Assembly (NCBI GenBank): GCA_965205045.1
Contig: OZ242031.1
Span: 4,588,001 to 4,652,000 of the forward strand
Source: UBA6522 sp965205045
GTDB lineage: Bacteria; Pseudomonadota; Gammaproteobacteria; Steroidobacterales; Rariloculaceae
Direction of reading: 5' to 3'
DNA: 64,000 nt
Shown here: piece by piece, positions 54,809-62,946 of the stretch
Layout of the letters: each line of letters begins with the position of its first letter
Position numbering within the stretch: the first letter of the stretch is position 1
The notes under the pieces: model-generated
Database searches by the model: none
What the model was told of the DNA's origin: nothing
What the model saw: the letters and a program-made list of their open reading frames with translations, nothing else
Program-made: the position numbers and the translations under genes

Positions 54809-55101
54809 CGCGGCGGGCGACGCAACCGCAATACCACCCCCTCGCCCAGGTCCAGCTCCGCCTCCCACGCCGGCAATGCCGTCGGCGAATCGGCCAACTC
54901 CACGAACCGTCCCGCGCCGTTCGCCCCGCTGCCCGCTTCGGAGCGCCGCAGCTTGCGCCGCCACAACGAAAACGTGCTCGGCGCCAAGTCCTCCGCCGTG
55001 CAAAACTGCTTGCGCGTCTGGCCGCTACGCTCGAACCGCGACACGATCGTCCGCCACTCCTCCGCCGAGCGGCGCACCGTCATCCGTTTGCCCTCGCTCA
55101 T
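54802..55101 (-). CDS. tnpA: IS66 accessory protein TnpA
   Basis: The 99-residue product starts at ATG 55101 with AAGGAGG eight bases upstream. It has a helix-turn-helix like IS3/IS66 first frames (EEWRTIVSRFERSGQTRKQF, LAPSTFSLWRRKL). It overlaps tnpB. Confidence 0.85.
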   Translation of the reverse strand: MSEGKRMTVRRSAEEWRTIVSRFERSGQTRKQFCTAEDLAPSTFSLWRRKLRRSEAGSGANGAGRFVELADSPTALPAWEAELDLGEGVVLRLRRPPRC

Positions 55102-57043
55102 CCTCCCAGCCTCCTTCGTCATGAAAACATCGAAGGAAACCCCATAATCAGGCGACGGACAATGACGGCTCAAATTGCCCGCTTACTCCCGGCCTGCGGT
55201 TTGGCTGAAGTATCGGTACGCACCAGGCAGAATATGTGGGTCGCATGCTGCGCCAGGGTGGTCCAGATCTTCTGGCCGTTGACGACGAATTCGTCGCCGT
55301 CGCGTACCGCGCTGGTGGTCAGCGACGCCAGATCCGAACCGGCATTGGGCTCGGAATATCCCTGGCACCAGATATGCTCGCCGCTGAGCGCGTTCGGCAG
55401 ATAATGCGCCTGCTGTTCGGGTGAGCCGTACTGCATCAGCATCGGGCCGACCATGATGACGCCTTGATCAAGTGTCCGCCCCACGCCCCATCGCTCGCGC
55501 TCTTCCATGAAGATCAGCAATTTGTCCGCCGCCAGGCCCATGCCGCCGTGCTCGACCGGCCACGCCGGCGCCGCCCAGCCGCGCCGGTACAAGCACGCGT
55601 GCCACTCGCGGCTGTGCTCCGCGCTCAGTCGCGTCGGCGGATAGCGCAATTCCGGCAGATAGTTGCGCTCGAACCACTGTCGCACGATTGCGCGGAAGGT
55701 TTCGTCGTCCAGTGCGTTCCAGTCCCCACCGGGCGGATCAGCGTCGGCGGCGACTTCGCGAACGTCCGCAGGCAGCGTGGCCGCGCTCGGCGAACTCCGC
55801 GTTTCGCGCCGGATGCGCGCAGCATGCGCGTCCGCCTGCCCGTAACGGGCTGCCATCACCAGTGTGCGATTGACGTACAAACTGACATCGCATTCATCGG
55901 TTAAACCGATCGCGCCGTGCAACTGCACCGCTTCGCGCGCCATAGCCAGCGCCGTGGTGCAGGCGCGGAAGCGCGCGCGACTCGCGGCGCAGGACATCGC
56001 TGTTGCACTCCGATCGGCTGGCGATCGGCCGGCTTGTTCGACAACCGCCGCTGCCAGTCGTAGCTGTATGTACAAATCGACCATGCGGTGCCGGATAACC
56101 TGAAAGCTGCCGATGGCCCGGCCGAACTGGCGCCGCGTCGCAACGTATTCCAGGGTGATCTGAAACAGCGCCTCGCTGAGGCCGAGCAGATAAGCGCTCG
56201 AGGCGACCTCGGCCCGAAAACGGGCGATGGCGAGCGCATTCGTTGCCTCGTCGCCGCGTCCGAGCAGCATTGCTGCCGCACGATCGAACCGGAGGCACGC
56301 GTCATGGCCGCCATCGGCAAGTATCAGCCGTGTCGCGCTGGCCCCCTGCGTGCCGGCGTCGAGATAGAACCAGGCCGGCTGCCCGTCGCAACGTGCCGGT
56401 ACCAGCCAGCCGTCGGCGTCGCCGCCGAGCGGGACACCGGCGCAACATCCGCTTAGTGTGTACACACTGCCATCGGGGGTGGCATCGACGCCGTCGAAGG
56501 TACTCCGCTCAACCCCGCCAAGGGCCGGCACGATGACGCGGTCACCACTCCCGCAATCGCGCAGCAGCGGGTCGCCGGACTCCAGGCAGACCAGCAGGGT
56601 CGTCGCACAGACGGCGGTTTCGATCACCGGTTCGGGCGCGAGCACTGCGCCGAGTTCGCGGCACACACCGGCCGCGACCGCCATGCCGAGACCGAGTCCA
56701 CCGCGCGATTCGGGCACGAGCAGCCCGCACCAGCCGAGATCGGCCATCTGCCGCCACACCTGACGGTCGAACGTCGACCCGTCCCGGCGCATCCGGCGCA
56801 GGCGTTCACGCGGTAACGCGCGCTCGCAAAAGTCGCGAGCACTTTCGCGCAGCATCGTGACGACGTCGTTGTCGGCCGCCGCGGCAGGCGAATCAGTCGA
56901 TTCAGATTGAATTTTCTTCATGTTAATGTTGCGACCCTTTCAGAATATCGCGCTTCCGAGAAATCCGGGGCGGTATAGCCTAACTGCGCGATGCAACTAT
57001 ATCCGGTTCCGGGTCTTGCGGAAATTCGGAGGAGTAGCGATGT

Positions 57044-58006
57044 ATGAAAGCGGCATATGCAGAACAAATCGGACCGCCAGAAGCGCTGATTTACGGTGAT
57101 CAACCCGAACCCGAGCCGGGGCCGAATGACGTCAAAATCCGCGTGCGCGCCACGTCGGTCAATCGCCTCGATGTGTTTATGCGCGCGGGCTCGCACGGCA
57201 CCCGCATTACGCCGCCGGAAATTCTGGGCCGCGACATCTGCGGTGAGGTCGCCGCGGTGGGGAGCGAAGTCCAGGGTTTTGGCCGTGGCGATCGCGTCGT
57301 CGCGAGCGGCACCGGCAGTTATGCGGAATACGCCCTGGCCTCGGGCGCGCGCACGTTTCACTGGCCCGACTCGTGTTCGTTCGATGACGGGGGAGCGTTG
57401 CCTATCGCGGGTCTCACCGCCTATCAGATGGTGATTAATCGCGCGCGTGTGCGCCCCGGCGACGATGTGTTGGTGATGGCGGCTGGCAGCGGCGTGAGTA
57501 GCTATGCGATCCAGATAGCTCGTGCCGTGGGGGCTCGCGTTATCGCCACCGCCGGCAGCGATGACAAATTGATCAAGGCCCGAGAACTGGGCGCGGATGA
57601 AGTGATCAATCACTACACCGAAGACATTGCGGCGCGCGTGCAGGAGTTGACGAACGGCGAAGGGGTTGACGTGGTGATCGAGCATGTCGGGGCCGCGGTG
57701 TGGCCGGCGTGTTTCCGCAGTTTGAAAGTCGCCGGCCGTTTGGTTACCTGCGGCGTAACGGCTGGGCACCGGGTCGATTTACACCTGGGTGCGGTCTTTA
57801 TGCGCGGCCTCAATATTATGGGGGTGGGGGCCTGGGATTTGGAGGCGCGCCGCGCACGCAATGATATGCGCGAACTGATCAAACTAGTGGCCCTGGGCCG
57901 CGTGCAGCCGGTGATTCACCAGCGCTTGCCGTTGTCGGAGGCCGTGGCGGCACACCGCATGCTGGAGGATTCAACTTTTTTTGGCAAGGTCGTGTTAAAT
58001 CCCTGA
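57044..58006 (+). CDS. NADPH:quinone reductase-like MDR enzyme
   Basis: The 320-residue protein is a zinc-free medium-chain dehydrogenase/reductase: an N-terminal GroES-like part (MKAAYAEQIGPPEALIYGDQ; GRDICGEVAAVGSEV) and a Rossmann part (VLVMAAGSGVSSYAIQIARA). GGAGGAG precedes ATG 57044. It reduces quinones or enones with NADPH. Divergent to the broken acyl-CoA dehydrogenase. Confidence 0.92.
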   Translation: MKAAYAEQIGPPEALIYGDQPEPEPGPNDVKIRVRATSVNRLDVFMRAGSHGTRITPPEILGRDICGEVAAVGSEVQGFGRGDRVVASGTGSYAEYALASGARTFHWPDSCSFDDGGALPIAGLTAYQMVINRARVRPGDDVLVMAAGSGVSSYAIQIARAVGARVIATAGSDDKLIKARELGADEVINHYTEDIAARVQELTNGEGVDVVIEHVGAAVWPACFRSLKVAGRLVTCGVTAGHRVDLHLGAVFMRGLNIMGVGAWDLEARRARNDMRELIKLVALGRVQPVIHQRLPLSEAVAAHRMLEDSTFFGKVVLNP

Positions 58007-58010
58007 GGAT

Positions 58011-58208
58011 GTGATAGCGCGAGGCGAGGCTCTCAAGAAACTTGCCACTGAAAGTGAGATCAGCGCAGCAGTTGTCTTCTTGCTATCTCCGGCAGCGAGT
58101 CATATGACTGGTATGATCGTAAAAGTAGATGGAGGTTTTTCTCTTTGCGGTCCCATGACTCCAATAGAAGAATATGAAGCTGGCAAAAGTTTTGACGGAT
58201 TCACCTGA
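58011..58208 (+). pseudogene. C-terminal remnant of a short-chain dehydrogenase
   Basis: The frame from a GTG at 58011 reads KKLATESEISAAVVFLLSPA and MTGMIVKVDGGFSL, the conserved end of SDR enzymes (EIA...FLxSPxAxxxTGxxxxVDGG). The NAD-binding and catalytic parts are absent. It begins four bases after the quinone reductase stop. Confidence 0.8.
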
Positions 58209-58230
58209 GAAACAACCGGCACTAACCCGT

Positions 58231-58803
58231 TTATTGCATCTGATGCATCGAGTGGTCCATCTGCACCTCCCGCCCTCTTACGACTGAAGGAGCTTCCGCG
58301 TCGGGCCCGAAGGAAAAGCTGTAAGTGCCCTTTATGAGTGTCTCGGTGTCATCGAGGATGGCCCACTCGGCAGAGTAGTAGGCAGTCTGTTGCAGTGGGG
58401 GTAGCGGCAAGGAAAACCGATCGTTCTCTCTCGGATCGTATCGAAAGTTAATGTCGACCCATTCCCTTGTCTCGTCGTACAGAACCCATTTGACCAGCCG
58501 CACTGGCTGCTCGAACCCCAGGCCGAATTCGTTCGGGGCATTAGCCAGCACCGAATCATCAACCGGCGCGGATTCGACTGTAATCCCAGCCTCAGCGGCG
58601 CTGATACCGAACGTAATACCATGCCCCTGACGCATCGCGACTTGTCTTATTTCTGCCGACACGCCTCTCGTGCTGTCGATCACAGGCATTTCATGTTCTC
58701 CCTGCTGTTGTTGGGCGTAAACAGCTTGCAAGCCCATGAGGGACGTCGCCACCAGCATTACCGCCGGCAACAGGATTCTGGCCGAGCGCTTGAGTATTCG
58801 CAT
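58231..58803 (-). CDS. Exported CopC-like domain protein
   Basis: The 190-residue protein has a signal peptide (ending AVYAQ) and a beta-sandwich pattern VLANAPNEFGLGFEQPVRLV ... YYSAEWAILDDTETLIKGTY ending FSFGPD, as in CopC-type copper proteins. Met and His residues cluster near both ends (GEHEMP; MDHSMHQMQ), fitting copper binding. CGGAG precedes ATG 58803. Likely periplasmic copper handling, possibly for the copper monooxygenase at the right edge. Confidence 0.72.
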   Translation of the reverse strand: MRILKRSARILLPAVMLVATSLMGLQAVYAQQQQGEHEMPVIDSTRGVSAEIRQVAMRQGHGITFGISAAEAGITVESAPVDDSVLANAPNEFGLGFEQPVRLVKWVLYDETREWVDINFRYDPRENDRFSLPLPPLQQTAYYSAEWAILDDTETLIKGTYSFSFGPDAEAPSVVRGREVQMDHSMHQMQ

Positions 58804-58998
58804 TTTGAAACTCCGATGGAGGCCAACAAGACGGTATTGATTCTGGCATTATTCTACCGTTCAAGCCATTTCTCAAGAACCGATGCCTTCTCGCGCTTCC
58901 TGGTCGTCCGGAAACATGGACCCACACACTGGAATGGAAATCGAATTCGGCGGAATCGACACACCCAGCCTCGATGCGAGCGAGAGGCCGCTGCAGAC

Positions 58999-59448
58999 AT
59001 GAGGGCGGTCTGGTACGAAGGCGGTGGCCCAGCGGCCGAAGTCCTGCAAATCGGGGAACTGGAACCGCCGCAACCCGGCGAGGGTGAGGTGCGAGTAAAA
59101 GTCGCGTATTCGTCGGTTAATCCTTTCGATATCAAGAAACGCGTTCACGGTGCGGAGCTCGCATACTGGGACCGGGTCGTGCCTCACGTGGACGGTAGCG
59201 GAGAAATCGAAAGCGTGGGCGGCGGTGTTTCCGAATCGCGCGTCGGTGAACGCGTCTGGTTGTTTGGCGGAATTTTTGTGCTGAGCCGGAAGCGTCTGTC
59301 GACACTGTTCGAACAAGTGAATCGGGTTGCAGTCGCACCGGGATTCGAGTTTCGAATCGGCGCAGAAATATCGCTCGACGAGGTGGCGACGCTACATCAG
59401 CGCGTCGAAGGTGGCGCAGTGCCCGGCGCTGCCCTGATTCGTATCTGA
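58999..59448 (+). pseudogene. Quinone reductase with internal deletion
   Basis: From ATG 58999 the frame reads MRAVWYEGGGPAAEVLQIGE and VAYSSVNPFDIKKRVHGAEL to RVWLFGG, the MDR N-terminal domain. It then jumps to the extreme C-terminus (ISLDEVATLHQRVEGGAVPG). The whole nucleotide-binding domain is missing but the frame is open. Its 3' end overlaps the hydrolase gene by 52 bases in convergent orientation. Confidence 0.78.
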
Positions 59449-60326
59449 GTCAGCGTGCGATGCTCGAAGTCGCGTTCCTGTTCGAGGATAAAGGGAAGAA
59501 TCATCCCGGCGGTCTTTTCCACCTGGTTCATGTGAAAATCGTGGTTTCCCGTCAGCAGTTCATGGCGGCCGTTCGGGATGGCGGCGGTGCGCGTTTGGTA
59601 CAGTGTTTCGCTGATGGATGACATGAAAGGCGTTGCGATCAAGGTCAGCACCGGGGCTGTGATGCCTGCAAGGTACTCAAGGGCCTGCTCCTCGGTCATC
59701 AGGATGGGGGAGACCCAGTACAGTGCCGGATCACTGGTCCATTCGTAGTGGTCATCAACCCGTTTTGCCGAGCGCTCGCAAATCAGCCGCGCCGGTTCAT
59801 CGGGCAGACCGGATTTGGCCTGGCGAGCCTTGATCATCTCGTCGATGGAGGCATAGGGGCGTTGGCGACGCGCATTGGCCCGGTCGCTGTGCAGGCTTTT
59901 TCGGACTCGGGTGACGCACTTGTTCGCGGGCTCGCTGAACGGACCGAGGGCATCCAGCATAACCAGGCTGCGGACCCGTTCGGGCGCTGCCGCCGCGTAA
60001 ACAGCCACAATGCCTGCCCCCAGGGAGTGACCCACGAGGTGGCAGGTTTCCCAACCGAGTTCATCCAGCGCCGCATCGACGTCGCGCAGGTTTTCCATGA
60101 AGTAGTAGTTGGCCGAAGGGTGACGGTGGTAGGAGTGGCCATGGCCTGGAAGGTCCACGGCAACCAGGTCCAATCCGGGCAACCGAGTCGACAGCGGAAG
60201 GAAGGACGCCGCATTGTCCTGCCAGCCGTGCAGGCACAACACACGCGGCCCGTTTGAATCTTCGCCGCGCAAGCCGGCCATGACGCCACGCGGTGTTTCG
60301 AGCCTGACTTCGTTGGGCGGTTTCAT
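59397..60326 (-). CDS. Alpha/beta hydrolase
   Basis: From ATG 60326 the 309-residue protein has the lipase-like nucleophile elbow GHSLG, an oxyanion segment CLHGWQDNAASF, an acid region near TLIATPF and a C-terminal His in TGNHDFHM. Similar to Mhp/SerHL-type hydrolases of esters or thioesters. The frame is open 19 codons further upstream, but the family normally begins near this ATG. Confidence 0.88.
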   Translation of the reverse strand: MKPPNEVRLETPRGVMAGLRGEDSNGPRVLCLHGWQDNAASFLPLSTRLPGLDLVAVDLPGHGHSYHRHPSANYYFMENLRDVDAALDELGWETCHLVGHSLGAGIVAVYAAAAPERVRSLVMLDALGPFSEPANKCVTRVRKSLHSDRANARRQRPYASIDEMIKARQAKSGLPDEPARLICERSAKRVDDHYEWTSDPALYWVSPILMTEEQALEYLAGITAPVLTLIATPFMSSISETLYQTRTAAIPNGRHELLTGNHDFHMNQVEKTAGMILPFILEQERDFEHRTLTQIRIRAAPGTAPPSTR

Positions 60327-60452
60327 GATCAACGGGATTCCGGATGCCAGTTGGGCTTGACTGATCGTAGCGGGGGAAAGCACATTTGAGGACAGGAAAT
60401 TCTATCGCGAACGAGTTGCCTGCGTGGCCTGGCAAGTCAGAGGGAATCGGAG

Positions 60453-60638
60453 ATGAAGGCATTGATGATTGGTGGCACGGGACCCACGGGACCCACGGGA
60501 CCGCATATCATCGCTGGACTACTGGCCCGGGGCTACAATGTCGCAACGCGGTCACCCGATCAGGGGCAGGTGCCAATTGGGTTTCGATCCCTTCTGCGTA
60601 TGATTACGGGTTTTTCCATCTCGTCTGTCAAAGGCTAA
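60453..60638 (+). pseudogene. 5' fragment of an NAD-dependent epimerase
   Basis: The frame starts MKALMIGGTGPTGPTGPHII and AGLLARGYNVAT, the Rossmann start of extended SDR epimerases. A nine-base repeat (GGACCCACG) gives three GPT units where one is normal. After about 60530 the sequence becomes an insertion-sequence end shared with 62639-62683, and the frame stops. Confidence 0.7.
60587..60630 (+). repeat. Insertion-sequence end remnant, copy 1
   Basis: About 44 bases (core GGGTTTTTCCATCTCGTCTG) are repeated at 62639-62683 with a few differences, in the same orientation. Here it truncates the epimerase fragment; at the second site it flanks a transposase relic. Confidence 0.6.
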
Positions 60639-60669
60639 ACTGAAACCGATCACCAGCCAGAGCACGAAC

Positions 60670-61467
60670 ATGAGCCCACACATCACGATGGATATCGAAG
60701 GCGGCGTCGCAAGCATTGTCATGAACCGGCCGGAGGCGAGAAATGCACTCAGCGAAGAGCTACGCGCCGGCCTCGCCGAGTTCATGGAACAATGTGAAAT
60801 GGATGAGGCGATCCGCTGTGTTGTCTTGCGGGGCGCAGGTGGCCATTTCATGGGTGGCGGCGATGTCAAGGGCTTCAAAGAGCACGAAAACATGGCGCCC
60901 GCAAAACGCAAGGCTATGGTTGTTCGCCTCCTCCATACCTTGCACTACGCAATACACCGAATGCGCGGGATGCCCAAGCCGGTGATCTGTGCGGTTGAAG
61001 GTGCGGCGGCTGGCGCCGGCGTATCCCTGGCGGTGGCGGGCGACCTCACCATTGCTGCCGAATCCGCCTTTTTCACCTTGGCGTATGCACGGATCGGCCT
61101 GAATCCGGACGCGTCCAGCACCTATTTTCTTCCGCGAATGATCGGCCTCAAGCGCACCTTTGAAATGATGTACTCGGCCGACCGGTACACCGCCGAAGAA
61201 GCCAGGGAAATGGGCCTGGTCACGCGGGTCGTTCCCGACGATGAATTCGACAACTACGTCGCCGAACTCGCGGCCAGGCTGGCAGACGGCCCGACCTACG
61301 CGTATGGGCGAGGAAAAGCGTTGCTCAATGCATCGTTCGATAACTCGATGGAATCCCAGCTTGAACTGGAGTCATACGCCATTGGCGATTGCATGATGAC
61401 CGACGATCACATCGAAGGCATTACGGCCTTTGTGGAGAAACGCGCCCCGATCTTCAAGGGCAAATAG
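60670..61467 (+). CDS. Enoyl-CoA hydratase/isomerase family protein
   Basis: The 265-residue crotonase-fold protein has the oxyanion segments GGGDVKGF and EGAAAGAGVSLAVAGDL, and an Asp at NPDAS where classical hydratases have Glu, as in isomerase-type members (PaaG-like). It hydrates or isomerises enoyl-CoA, fitting the catabolic genes nearby. Confidence 0.92.
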   Translation: MSPHITMDIEGGVASIVMNRPEARNALSEELRAGLAEFMEQCEMDEAIRCVVLRGAGGHFMGGGDVKGFKEHENMAPAKRKAMVVRLLHTLHYAIHRMRGMPKPVICAVEGAAAGAGVSLAVAGDLTIAAESAFFTLAYARIGLNPDASSTYFLPRMIGLKRTFEMMYSADRYTAEEAREMGLVTRVVPDDEFDNYVAELAARLADGPTYAYGRGKALLNASFDNSMESQLELESYAIGDCMMTDDHIEGITAFVEKRAPIFKGK

Positions 61468-61506
61468 CCCCGGGACACCCAATCGAGGGACTTGACGGAT
61501 CGCCTG

Positions 61507-62364
61507 TTATCGGACGTGCCGCGCAGCAAACCCATTGGAAATTGCGAGCTTGTTGCTTTCTTTCACCTTGGCCTGAAATGCCACTCCTGCATCGACGTCC
61601 CATCCTTCAACCCGAAGCGTCTGTCCAGGTATTACCGGAGAACTGAAGCGCAGATCCAGGGATTTCATTCTTGTGGGATCGTAATCGAACGCCTTGCGCA
61701 ATACGGAGAAGCCGCATATTCCATAGGTGCAAAGACCGTGAAGAATGGGAAATTCGAAACCGGCTTTTCGCGCCAGCTCCGGGTCTACGTGTAAAGGGTT
61801 TCGATCGCCGTTCAGGCGATACAGCAATGCCGCCCTGTTGCTGGTGGGTATCTCGTCGACAAAATCGGGGGGCCGCTCGGGCACACCTGGGAGCGGCTCC
61901 GGCGCTTTGCCAAACCCGCCTGCTCCACCATCCCCCCGCAGGAATAGTGCCGATGAGACAGTGCAAAGATGATCGCCTGTTTTATTGTCGGACAGAATCT
62001 TGTCAAAGTAGACCAACGCGCCTTTGCCCGCACCTTTGTCGACTACCGCACCGATGCGATATTCTCCGCGCAATTCAGCGGAGGGTGGCATGGGCCTGAT
62101 GTATCGTGCCCGTTGCTCGCCGTGTAGCATCTTGACGACATTTATTCCAAACTCCTTATTGGTAACCCAAAGACCAAGGGATGCCAACACAGATGACATA
62201 CTCGGGAGCACACGCAGATCTTTCTCATAGACGAAAGGAAGCTCATTCTCATCGAGGGGATTATCGCAAACACCCAGACTGAGGGCATAAAACATCACAT
62301 CGCGATCGGTATGAGAGGTAACCATGGTTTCGAATTTGTGCTCTCGTAACGCTTTCAGATTCAT
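61507..62364 (-). CDS. MaoC-type enoyl-CoA hydratase
   Basis: The 285-residue double hot-dog protein carries the hydratase-2 motif YRLNGDRNPLHVDPELA with catalytic D and H near residue 190-195. It is close in length to the short peroxisomal-type hydratases. GAGGA precedes ATG 62364. Convergent with the enoyl-CoA hydratase gene. Confidence 0.92.
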   Translation of the reverse strand: MNLKALREHKFETMVTSHTDRDVMFYALSLGVCDNPLDENELPFVYEKDLRVLPSMSSVLASLGLWVTNKEFGINVVKMLHGEQRARYIRPMPPSAELRGEYRIGAVVDKGAGKGALVYFDKILSDNKTGDHLCTVSSALFLRGDGGAGGFGKAPEPLPGVPERPPDFVDEIPTSNRAALLYRLNGDRNPLHVDPELARKAGFEFPILHGLCTYGICGFSVLRKAFDYDPTRMKSLDLRFSSPVIPGQTLRVEGWDVDAGVAFQAKVKESNKLAISNGFAARHVR

Positions 62365-62521
62365 GATTCTTCAGTCCTCAGCTATTGGTTGGTGTGATTC
62401 GGGCCTGGCCTGCTCATTTTCGAAAGTGAAGGACGCGAATCGTGGTTCACTGTACGCCGTCAGAACCATTCGGACGGCGAGGGTCCGGACTCAAGAGAGT
62501 ACCCGGCTCATCAGGTCTGAT

Positions 62522-62683
62522 TCAAGCCACCTGCGGACGGTCCACCAACGCCGCCGCGCCGCCCTCGGCATAGCGCCGATACCACCCATGGAAGGTGGAC
62601 CGAGGGGATACCCAGCGTCGCCGTGTCGCCCCACGGCAATCCTTTCTGCGTCTGAATTGCGGGTTTTTCCATCTCGTCTGTCA
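62522..62683 (-). pseudogene. Transposase relic with insertion-sequence end
   Basis: A minus-strand frame reads RSTFHGWYRRYAEGGAAALV then DRPQVA and a stop, preceded in another frame by ATLGIP. This matches the helix-turn-helix part of IS3/IS481-like transposases (LGIPRSTFYGWYRRYAEGG). The right end (62639-62683) is the same terminal sequence found at 60587. No catalytic part remains. Confidence 0.6.
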
Positions 62684-62690
62684 TGTGTGT

Positions 62691-62946
62691 GGCAGGGCCG
62701 CAATAACAGCCCTGGCCAACGTCTCGTGCAACAGAGAGCTTCGGAGGGGAATGCGTCAGCGCTACCTGATACTTTGATCGGCCAAATTCCCCCTGCTATA
62801 GTGGACCAATCGCGCGCGGGCGCGAGGGGCTGCGCATTTCACATGTTACGCGCGGCTGATTCGAGAGGCCCCCTTGCAGGCGCCCTGCATCGGAATTCTC
62901 TGATCGCAGTCATCATCTCAATCGGGAAAATCCAGAGGATAGAACC
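62691..62946. other. Gap before the last gene
   Basis: No gene recognised. It presumably holds the promoter of the copper monooxygenase-like gene, but I see no convincing -35/-10 pair. Confidence 0.4.

Larger units (their letters stand above)
52805..55186 (-). mobile_element. Complete IS66-family insertion sequence
   Basis: The 2,382-base element runs from GTAAGCGGGCAA to TTGCCCGCTTAC (12-base perfect inverted ends, typical IS66 GTAAGC start). It is flanked by an 8-base duplication TCCCGGCC at 52797-52804 and 55187-55194. It carries the three usual genes tnpA, tnpB and tnpC, all open, on the minus strand. Confidence 0.95.
52189..56921 (-). pseudogene. Double acyl-CoA dehydrogenase split by IS66-family insertion
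   Basis: The 5' part (56921-55187) encodes one complete acyl-CoA dehydrogenase domain (MLRESARDFCERALPRERLR to about residue 370) and the start of a second (EQQAHYLPNALSGEHIWCQG, NGQKIWTTLAQHA). The 3' part (52804-52189) continues with AGISFLLIDLAVGG and ends AGSNEIQRNILAKQVLRM. Removing the element and one 8-base copy gives an uninterrupted 780-residue protein. As it stands, the second active site (3' part) is separated. Confidence 0.92.
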
